DNA from: Myxococcales bacterium | GTDB taxonomy: Bacteria; Myxococcota_A; Polyangia; Haliangiales; Haliangiaceae | DNA length: 64,000 bases | Direction of reading: 5' to 3' | Assembly (NCBI GenBank): GCA_005779305.1 | Contig: SXJR01000049.1 | Coordinates: 1 to 64,000 of the forward strand | In this document: one piece after another, positions 56,998-64,000 of the stretch | How positions within the stretch are numbered: position 1 is the stretch's first letter | Layout of the letters: each line of letters begins with the position of its first letter | Program-made: the position numbers and the translations under genes | Notes under the pieces: generated by a model | Seen by the model: the letters and a program-made list of their open reading frames with translations, nothing else | Databases searched by the model: none | Told to the model about the DNA's origin: nothing

Positions 56998-57501
56998 CTA
57001 GTCCCGGCGGCCCTGGAGGCGGAGGAGCTCGGCCATGTCCTTCTGGCCGAAGGGGTTGTCGATGAGGAGGACGGCGCCGTCGCCCTTGTCGGTCTCGTCG
57101 AGGACGATCTCGAGAGCGCGGCGGGCGCCGATCAAGCCGGTGGCGCGGCCGGGCGCCTCGACGGCGAACGATGACGCCCCGGCGGCGGTGGCGACGTCCT
57201 TCATCCAGCGGATGTCGCGGCGGAGCTCGGCGTCGCCGTAGCCGTGGGAGGCGCCGACGCCGAAGAGGAGCACGCGCGCGAACGTGAGCCGGCGCCCGGG
57301 CGGCATCATCACGGTCTCGCCGTGATCGCCGCGCAGGCGGTCGCGCTGGAGCAGCCGGGTGAGGCGACCGCCGAGCCGCCAGTCAGCGAGACCGGCGGCT
57401 CCGCGCAGCGGGCGCTCGTCCAAGAAGATGGGCAGCAGCAGCGCGTCGTGAGGCGACTCGTCCCACTTCGCCAGATCGAGCGGGAGGAGCGAGAGCTTCA
57501 T
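56998..57501 (-). CDS. Leucyl-aminopeptidase N-terminal-domain-like protein
   Basis: The 167-residue protein resembles the macro-like N-terminal domain of M17 leucyl aminopeptidases (SPHDALLLPIF, then a VLLFGVGASHGYGDAELR-like strand-turn) but lacks the catalytic domain. The C-terminal half has a Rossmann-like pattern. It starts in an ATGA overlap with nusB. A ligand-binding or regulatory role is possible. I know of no defined function for such stand-alone domains. Confidence 0.5.
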   Translation of the reverse strand: MKLSLLPLDLAKWDESPHDALLLPIFLDERPLRGAAGLADWRLGGRLTRLLQRDRLRGDHGETVMMPPGRRLTFARVLLFGVGASHGYGDAELRRDIRWMKDVATAAGASSFAVEAPGRATGLIGARRALEIVLDETDKGDGAVLLIDNPFGQKDMAELLRLQGRRD

Positions 57502-57992
57502 GCGGCGCCGTCCGGAGGCTCACCGTCGGAGCTCGGCTCGGCGGCGCTGACCTCGGCGGCGGCGGGCCGGTCGAGGCCGTGGGCCACGCGATCGAGCACG
57601 CCGTTGACGAAGGCCGGCGACTCGGCGGTGCCGAAACGCTTGGCCAGCTCGACCGCCTCGTTGATGACCACCTTCACCGGCGTCTCGGGCACGTGCTGGA
57701 GCTCGCCCACGGCCAGCCGCAGGATGTTGCGATCGACCCGCGCCATGCGCTCGAGCCGCCAGTTGCGCGACGCCGCCGTGATCGCCGCGTCGACCGCGGC
57801 CGGATCGCGCGACGCCGCCCGGGTGAGCACCTGCGCGAACTCGCGTGCCTCGGGCTCGATGTCGAGCTCGAAGCGCTCGCCGTACGTCGCCACGGCCTCG
57901 TCGGCACCGCCGCCACCGCCGGCCGCGAGGTCTTGCGCGTACAGCACCTGCAACGCCAGGCCGCGCGCCTTGCGCCGCGAGCCGAGGCTCAT
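57498..57992 (-). CDS. nusB: Transcription antitermination factor NusB
   Basis: NusB binds boxA RNA with S10 in rRNA antitermination. The 164-residue all-helical protein opens with SRRKARGLALQVLYAQD and has the family's RVDRNILRLAVGELQH and PVKVVINEAVELAKRFGTAESPAFVNGVLD segments. A short acidic C-terminal extension is not conserved. It follows ribH, as in many bacteria. The ATG at 57992 fits; the open frame upstream is a shadow of ribH. Confidence 0.95.
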   Translation of the reverse strand: MSLGSRRKARGLALQVLYAQDLAAGGGGGADEAVATYGERFELDIEPEAREFAQVLTRAASRDPAAVDAAITAASRNWRLERMARVDRNILRLAVGELQHVPETPVKVVINEAVELAKRFGTAESPAFVNGVLDRVAHGLDRPAAAEVSAAEPSSDGEPPDGAA

Positions 57993-58077
57993 GACGAGCC
58001 TCGGCGTTGATCGCTCGATCCGGAACGGTGTCCGGCTCGAGCTGTCGGGCCCGGCTTGCTCCGCGCGCGGAAGGGGC

Positions 58078-58554
58078 TCATGAGCCGCCCCGCAGCGATG
58101 CGCGCAGGCGCGCCATCTCGATCGCCGCCATGGCCGCGTCGAAGCCCTTGTTGCCGGCCTTCGAGCCGGCGCGCTCGAACGCCTGCTCGATCGTGTCCGT
58201 CGTGAGCACGCCGAACACCACCGGCACGTCGCTGGTCGCGGCCGCGCCGGCGATGCCCTTGGCCGCCTCGCCGGCGACGTAGTCGAAGTGCGGGGTCGCG
58301 CCGCGGATGACCGCGCCCAGGGCGATGACCGCGTCGGCCCCGCCCCGCTGCAGCACCCAGCGCACCACCTGCGGCAGCTCCCACGCACCCGGGCAGCGCA
58401 CCACCGTCACGGCGTCGGCGCTGCCGCCGGTGCGCACGATGGCGTCGATGGCGCCGGCGACCAGCGGCTCCACGATGAGCGAGTTGAAGCGGCTGGCCAC
58501 GATCGTGATGCGCAGACCGGCGGCGGACAGCTGACCTTCGATGGTGTTCGGCAT
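58078..58554 (-). CDS. ribH: 6,7-dimethyl-8-ribityllumazine synthase
   Basis: RibH condenses 5-amino-6-ribitylaminouracil with 3,4-dihydroxy-2-butanone 4-phosphate. The 158-residue protein has [26 protein letters not shown], the catalytic-site [15 protein letters not shown] and the [15 protein letters not shown] segment. The ATG at 58554 is chosen; the frame could start at a TTG three codons earlier. It lies 12 nt after ribBA and before nusB. Confidence 0.95.
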   Translation of the reverse strand: MPNTIEGQLSAAGLRITIVASRFNSLIVEPLVAGAIDAIVRTGGSADAVTVVRCPGAWELPQVVRWVLQRGGADAVIALGAVIRGATPHFDYVAGEAAKGIAGAAATSDVPVVFGVLTTDTIEQAFERAGSKAGNKGFDAAMAAIEMARLRASLRGGS

Positions 58555-58566
58555 GACGGCCAAAAA

Positions 58567-59742
<1,176 letters not shown>

Positions 59743-59748
59743 GGGTCC

Positions 59749-60354
<606 letters not shown>

Positions 60355-60500
60355 CCGCTCCGTTTACCACGCTCCGCTCCCGGCGGGGCTATCGAGTCCT
60401 TACTGGTCGCCTTGCGCCGGTGTCGGTCATCGGGCACGGTGTCTTTCAGGGGCACGCTGCGTGGGCCGATTCGTCGCCGCGGCGGGCTCCAGGAACAATC

Positions 60501-61235
60501 ATGGCCAAGCTGAATCAGATTCTTGCGATCGAGAAGGGCATCAAGACCCGCGTCTACGCCGAGTTCACCGAGCTCCATCAGGCGACGCAGAAGCCGGCCC
60601 TCATGAACGGCTTCCACAAGGCCTACCAGCCTCGCGACGAGGACGGCGAGACCTACCCCTCCGAGAGCCAGAAGGTGCAGCACAACGCTGCCGACGTGCT
60701 CGAGCGCGTGGCCCGCTCGCTGACCGAGCTCTTCGACATCACCGCCACCAAGGACTGGGCCAACTGCTCGGCCAAGGCCGACGTCGTCATCGACGGCAAG
60801 CCCCTGCTCGAGAGCGTGCCGGCGACCTACCTGCTCTTCCTGGAGAAGCAGCTCGGCGACCTCACCACGTTCGTGGCCAAGATGGCCGAATTGGACGCCG
60901 GCAACGACTGGAACGTCGACCCGAGCAGCGGCCTGTTCCGCACCGAGCCGACCGCGACCCAGCGCACCCGCAAGGTGCAGCGCCCGATCGTGCTCTACGA
61001 CGCCACCGAGCACCACCCGGCCCAGACCCAGCTCATCACCGAGGACGTCATCGCCGGGCAGTGGACGACCATCAAGTACTCGGGCGCGATGCCGGCGCCG
61101 CGCAAGAAGCAGCTCCTCGCCCGCATCGAGAAGCTGTCGAACGCCGTCAAGTACGCCCGCGAGCAGGCCAACGCCGTCGAGGCGCCCGACAAGAAGCTCG
61201 CCAAGGAGGTGTTCGAGTACCTGTTCGCGCCCTGA
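60501..61235 (+). CDS. Conserved protein of unknown function next to the RNA locus
   Basis: The 244-residue protein starts MAKLNQILAIEKGIKTR. It is a soluble helix-rich protein with a central WANCSAKADVVIDGKPLLE segment and a C-terminal helix ending LAKEVFEYLFAP. From memory, close relatives occur as conserved hypotheticals in actinobacteria and other phyla, but I know of no established function. It lies only 54 nt upstream of the permuted tRNA-like RNA locus, in the same direction and without an obvious terminator between, so the two may be co-transcribed. An AGGAAC ribosome-binding site supports the start. RNA binding is a hypothesis only. Confidence 0.7.
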   Translation: MAKLNQILAIEKGIKTRVYAEFTELHQATQKPALMNGFHKAYQPRDEDGETYPSESQKVQHNAADVLERVARSLTELFDITATKDWANCSAKADVVIDGKPLLESVPATYLLFLEKQLGDLTTFVAKMAELDAGNDWNVDPSSGLFRTEPTATQRTRKVQRPIVLYDATEHHPAQTQLITEDVIAGQWTTIKYSGAMPAPRKKQLLARIEKLSNAVKYAREQANAVEAPDKKLAKEVFEYLFAP

Positions 61236-61288
61236 GCACGCGAAGGTCCGAGCAACCAAGACCGATTCCCGAATGGGAGACAAGCTCA

Positions 61289-61435
61289 AGCTCAGCCTCA
61301 GACTGACTGGAGCAGCCGTTCACGACGTGGAGGTTCGAATCCTCCCGGGACCACTCTCCTTGGGGCCCCGTGGCGAAATGGTATACGCGGGCCCTTCAAA
61401 CGGGTCTGTCGCGGCGGCTGCCTGAAACTGAAGCT
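61289..61435 (+). tRNA. Putative circularly permuted tRNA-Leu(CAA)
   Basis: The 3' part comes first: T stem/loop at 61329-61345 (GGAGG-TTCGAAT-CCTCC), 3' acceptor CGGGACC at 61346-61352 and discriminator A at 61353. After a 10-nt linker comes the 5' part: acceptor GGCCCCG at 61364-61370, U8 and G9, a D arm with GG at 61373-61388, and an anticodon arm at 61390-61406 with loop TTCAAAC (anticodon CAA at 61397-61399). The acceptor strands pair at 6 of 7 positions (one C-A). The long variable arm would form from TCG (61409) with CGA (61323) and CGGCTGC (61415-61421) with GCAGCCG (61312-61318). A73 and a long variable arm fit leucine. In normal order no partner acceptor strand exists. Confidence 0.6.
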
Positions 61436-61474
61436 CTCTCCCAGACTCAAACCGCCGAGCGCACCATCTCTTCC

Positions 61475-61578
61475 GTGGTCGCATTGGCCCGAGATGCCGG
61501 TTCGAATCCGGTAGCTGGCTCCACTTCTGCCAGCTTTGACTAACGGCAAGTCGCGGGCACGAAGATCTCAGCGACCAC
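61475..61578 (+). tRNA. Putative second permuted tRNA-like gene, anticodon uncertain
   Basis: T arm at 61496-61512 (GCCGG-TTCGAAT-CCGGT), acceptor AGCTGGC at 61513-61519, then U73 and an encoded CCA (61521-61523). After 5 nt comes the exact complement GCCAGCT (61529-61535), then a D arm GACT-AACGGCA-AGTC (61538-61552) with the conserved A, GG and A. The stem CGGGC (61554-61558) pairs with GCCCG (61487-61491). Outside it GTGGTCGC (61475-61482) pairs exactly with GCGACCAC (61571-61578). The anticodon loop depends on where the ends would join, and no version gives U33. A local hairpin (61540-61548 with 61582-61590) competes with this fold, so it may be a tRNA mimic. Confidence 0.45.
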
Positions 61579-61631
61579 ATCTGCCGTTGGTGTGCGAGAC
61601 CGGCACCTGCGTGGGGCAATCCGCGCAGTTC

Positions 61632-61671
61632 GCCCCCCGGAGCCGGGTACAGTTCCGGGGGGCACTATTTT
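61632..61671 (+). terminator. Intrinsic terminator of the RNA locus
   Basis: GCCCCCCGGA (61632-61641) and TCCGGGGGGC (61654-61663) form a perfect 10-bp stem with a 12-nt loop, followed by ACTATTTT. It bounds the tRNA-like locus and separates it from the lectin-like gene that starts at 61698. Confidence 0.75.
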
Positions 61672-61697
61672 CGGGGTCTGCACTACAGTAAGTAGCG

Positions 61698-62387
61698 ATG
61701 ACCAACCCTGGCAGCCGCAGGACCGCCGCCGTGATCGCCCTGGCGCTCGCCGGCTGCGCGTTCCGTCCCGCCGGCGGCGACGACGGCGATGCGGTTGACG
61801 CCGGCACCGGCGACGACGCCGGCGAGGCCGACGCCGACGACGACGGCGATGCCGCCCCCGCCGACGCTCCCGCTGCCGACGCCGCCGCGACCGATGCCCG
61901 GGCCGACGCCGCGACCGATGCTCGGCTCGACGCCGCCCTGCCCTCATGCCCCACCGGCTACGCGCCGATCGGCAATTCGACCACCCAGTACCGCGTGATC
62001 GAGGTCGGCGTCACCTGGGCCACCGCGGCCCTCGACTGCAACGACGATGACGATCTCGCCGCCGTCAACGGCCACACGCACTTGCTGGTGGTGGGCGACG
62101 ATCTCGAGAAGGCCGCGCTCACCAGCCAGTTCAGCGGCAACACCTGGGTCGGCCTCACCGACCAGCTCGTCGAAGGCACCTTCAGCTGGGTGACTGCCGA
62201 GCCGACCGGCGGCTACCCGGTGGTCGGCCAGCAGCCGCCCTGGGACAACGGCGACCCCGATGGCTCCACCGCCGAGAACTGCGTGCGCTTCAAGAACTCG
62301 TTCGACTTCGAGGACAAGCCCTGCCTCGACCTCAACAGCTACGTCTGCGAGTGCGATCGCTTCGCGCCGAACGGATCAGGTACCTGA
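61698..62387 (+). CDS. C-type-lectin-like lipoprotein
   Basis: The 229-residue protein has a lipoprotein signal (ALALAGCAF), an acidic Ala/Asp-rich linker (about 25-80), and a C-terminal C-type lectin-like domain. Signs of the domain are TWVGLTDQLVEGTFSWV (the WIGL and EG..W motifs), WDNGDPDG, and cysteines at CVRF, CLDL and CEC. It may bind carbohydrate or other surface ligands. It converges with the ATPase gene and overlaps it by 12 nt. Confidence 0.75.
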   Translation: MTNPGSRRTAAVIALALAGCAFRPAGGDDGDAVDAGTGDDAGEADADDDGDAAPADAPAADAAATDARADAATDARLDAALPSCPTGYAPIGNSTTQYRVIEVGVTWATAALDCNDDDDLAAVNGHTHLLVVGDDLEKAALTSQFSGNTWVGLTDQLVEGTFSWVTAEPTGGYPVVGQQPPWDNGDPDGSTAENCVRFKNSFDFEDKPCLDLNSYVCECDRFAPNGSGT

Positions 62388-63554
62388 ACCCGAGCCCGTG
62401 CCGGTCACCGAGCGCAGGGGCTGACAGCGCGGATCGTCGGGCGTGACCGTCTCGGCCTTCCCATCGCCGCGCTTGAGCGCAACCGCCGTGCCCAGCGCCG
62501 TCACCACGCTCAACAAGATCGCGGCCAGGATCCACGCACCCCGCCGCGGCTTCAGATCGGGGACGTCGTCGTCGTCATCGTCCTCGGCCGCGGTGGTGAC
62601 GGTGGTGTCGTCCTCGCGTTCGCCCTCGGGCTCGGGCTGGGCCGCCGCCGTGAACACGTGCAGCGAGCGAGCGCCGATCTGGCCCTTGGCGAAGAGCTCG
62701 ATGTCGAACAGTCCCACGACCTCGGTCGACGATCCGGGCTCGAGGTTGAAGATGAGCTTCGAGACCGAGCGCAGGACGCTCACCAGCCCCAGCCCGGCGC
62801 CGCCGATCTTCTGCTCCAACTCGGGCGAGTTCGAGCGCGCCTTGAGCAGGTATTGCATCGCGCGCTCGCGGGTCAGCGAGCCACCACCGTCGCGCACGGA
62901 GAGCCCGAAATAGCGACCGGTGGATCCGTACTGGACCTCGATGGCCGGCACCTCGGCGAGCTGGACCAGCTCCTTCAGGGTCTTCTCGCGGTAGAGTTCC
63001 TTGCCGTCCTTGTCGACGGGCGCGTGGTACAGCGCGTTCATCATCAGCTCGTCGGCGACGGTCTGGATGCGCTCGCGCACGGGCCCGCGCACGCCGGCCA
63101 GGTTGGCGTACTGCATGAGCACGTCGATGGCCTTGTTCTTGTCGGCGTAGCTCTTCACCACCATCGAGAAGGTGGTCACGCCCCACGGGAAGTACTTGTT
63201 CAGCCCGAAGATGTTGCCGCGCAGAGCCTTGGTCGCGCTGGCGATGAACTCGTCAGCGTCGAAGTGGTCGCCGTGGCTCATCACGCTGACCACGTGGCCG
63301 TCGCTGAACACCGGCAGGTCGTCGGTCAGCTTGTGGTCGGCGGCGACCACGAAGATCATCTTGGCCGAGTTGGGCACCTTCTTGTGCAGCCCGACCGGCG
63401 GCCGCTCGGTGCGAGCGTCGACGATCACCAGATCGGGCTTGCGCTCGCCCTCCAGGACGGTGAGATCCTTACCGAACGACGCGGTCGACGCGGTCGACGC
63501 GGTGACACGCTGCACCTCCCGCTTGAGGCGGTTGTCAGCCGTGATCACAGACAT
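62376..63554 (-). CDS. GHKL ATPase-domain protein with receiver-like N-terminus and C-terminal membrane anchor
   Basis: About 392 residues. Residues 1-110 have a receiver-like alpha/beta pattern (PDLVIVDART). Residues about 150-290 form a histidine-kinase-type ATPase domain with an N box (VADELMMNALYHAP), a G1 box (VRDGGGSL) and a G2 box (GGAGLGLVSVL). An acidic linker and one membrane segment (GAWILAAILLSVVTALG) follow. No phosphorylatable His domain is visible, so it is more like an anti-sigma or switch ATPase than a classic sensor kinase. The frame also has an ATG at 63569. It begins after the coiled-coil gene, probably in the same operon. Confidence 0.7.
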   Translation of the reverse strand: MSVITADNRLKREVQRVTASTASTASFGKDLTVLEGERKPDLVIVDARTERPPVGLHKKVPNSAKMIFVVAADHKLTDDLPVFSDGHVVSVMSHGDHFDADEFIASATKALRGNIFGLNKYFPWGVTTFSMVVKSYADKNKAIDVLMQYANLAGVRGPVRERIQTVADELMMNALYHAPVDKDGKELYREKTLKELVQLAEVPAIEVQYGSTGRYFGLSVRDGGGSLTRERAMQYLLKARSNSPELEQKIGGAGLGLVSVLRSVSKLIFNLEPGSSTEVVGLFDIELFAKGQIGARSLHVFTAAAQPEPEGEREDDTTVTTAAEDDDDDDVPDLKPRRGAWILAAILLSVVTALGTAVALKRGDGKAETVTPDDPRCQPLRSVTGTGSGSGT

Positions 63555-63581
63555 GTGATGGCGAAGCATCGAGGCTCGTCG

Positions 63582-63992
63582 TCACTTCTTGGGCGGGATG
63601 ACCGCAGTCTGACCGGTGACCGGATGGTTGCGGTGGGTGCCACCGAGCGACGGCAGCGTGCCGCTCGTGGTGCTCGACGCCGCAGCCTCGGGCTTGGCCG
63701 CCTCGGGCTTGGCCGCGTCGGCGGACGGGGCCCCAGCGGCGGCGGCCGCGCCGGGCTTGCCGCCCTTGCCGATCTTCTCGGCGAGCTCGAGGCGCTCGCG
63801 CACCACCGTCGTCTCCTTGTGGTCGCCCTCGTGCTTGGCGATCTCGTCGCGGCGCTGCTTGATCTCGGCCTCGAGGTCGGCGATCTCGGCCTTGAGCGAG
63901 GCCACCCGGCCCTGGAGGTCGTTCTGCCTCCGGATCGCGTCCTGGATGATGGTCGGCAGGTGGATGCCCACCGACTCGAGCGAGAACTTCAC
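63582..63992 (-). CDS. Small coiled-coil protein of unknown function
   Basis: The 136-residue protein has a coiled coil at about residues 20-75 (heptads with LKAEIADLEAEIKQRRDEI) and a low-complexity Ala/Pro/Glu/Lys tail ending in VIPPKK. No domain is recognised. It is upstream of the GHKL ATPase gene by 12-27 nt and may be its partner. The start is complete within the window, eight bases from its end. Confidence 0.6.
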   Translation of the reverse strand: MKFSLESVGIHLPTIIQDAIRRQNDLQGRVASLKAEIADLEAEIKQRRDEIAKHEGDHKETTVVRERLELAEKIGKGGKPGAAAAAGAPSADAAKPEAAKPEAAASSTTSGTLPSLGGTHRNHPVTGQTAVIPPKK

Positions 63993-64000
63993 GACCTGGA

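Noticed and set aside
60355-60500. FMN riboswitch in front of ribE
   Set aside because: None of the conserved RFN-element sequence is present in the 146-nt gap on either strand.
61245-61353. A normal-order tRNA using GGTCC at 61245 as the partner of GGACC at 61348
   Set aside because: Only five acceptor pairs form and there is no D arm or anticodon arm between them.
61273-61424. A small ORF reading through the tRNA-like 3' end (EVRILPGP-type peptide)
   Set aside because: That peptide is the usual false translation of a tRNA T arm and acceptor end.
61364-61523. A single normal-order tRNA-Leu from the 5' acceptor at 61364 to the CCA at 61523
   Set aside because: The acceptor strands GGCCCCG and AGCTGGC do not pair, and about 90 nt would separate the anticodon and T arms.
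61230-61600. A group I or group II intron that splices the tRNA halves
   Set aside because: The flanks are too short and show no recognisable P3-P7-P8 core or domain V; self-splicing cannot be excluded but is not supported.

Overview
The window is a high-GC (roughly 70%) bacterial chromosome segment, tightly packed with genes. It most likely comes from a myxobacterium (Myxococcota; Haliangium/Kofleria-like lineages fit best, but I cannot place it by similarity search). Pointers are the many LAAC-type lipoproteins, a C-terminal Cys-Gly-Cys/hydrophobic/Arg tail of MYXO-CTERM type, DUF4157 proteins, a lipoprotein with a Lon-type protease fold, HzsA-related cytochromes, and extensive ATGA/GTGA start-stop overlaps.

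Layout. 0-6.7 kb: housekeeping and unknown genes (an acidic repeat protein that may be ScpB, scpA, a site-2 protease, a heme-type membrane protein, xerD, a Lon-like lipoprotein, an unknown gene). 6.7-13.4 kb: a 1,807-residue protein with two DUF4157 domains and a toxin-like C-terminus, followed by a SUFU-SMI1 fusion that looks like its immunity protein. 13.4-55.4 kb: an anaerobic redox island. It holds a leftward operon had-dch-bcrCBAD-hemerythrin-DRE-TIM-hcrC-hcrA, with oah divergent from it. Together these encode reductive dearomatisation of benzoyl-CoA by an ATP-dependent class I reductase, conversion to 3-hydroxypimelyl-CoA, and reductive dehydroxylation of 4-hydroxybenzoyl-CoA. The third 4-hydroxybenzoyl-CoA reductase subunit (hcrB) lies 30 kb away. 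Around these genes are two HzsA-related multiheme lipoproteins, an eight-kilobase electron-transfer/outer-membrane operon, a complete type II DMSO-reductase-family molybdoenzyme (alpha, beta, heme-b gamma, TorD-type chaperone) with a cytochrome c, a five-heme cytochrome, a GMC oxidoreductase and an FNR-type regulator. 55.7-60.4 kb: a serpin and the nusB/riboflavin (ribH, ribBA, ribE) genes. 60.5-61.7 kb: a conserved gene of unknown function followed by an RNA locus. 61.7-64 kb: a lectin-like lipoprotein, a GHKL ATPase membrane protein and a coiled-coil protein.

How the parts work together. Palindromes of the form TTGAC/T-N4-A/GTCAA lie in front of nearly every transcription unit of the redox island. 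Their centres sit 40.5-43.5 nt from the start codon. This is the geometry of a class II FNR promoter whose transcript begins at or next to the start codon. The FNR-type regulator at 40204-40857 keeps the FNR recognition residues (E..SR) and has four suitably placed cysteines, so it is the obvious candidate to switch the whole island on without oxygen.

The most unusual feature is at 61289-61671. Two tRNA-like genes appear to be circularly permuted. In each the T arm and 3' acceptor strand come before the 5' acceptor strand and D arm, and the outer flanks of each unit are complementary to one another. The first reconstructs to a near-complete tRNA-Leu(CAA). I know of no established example of permuted tRNA genes in bacteria (permuted tmRNA is known), so this needs an independent check.
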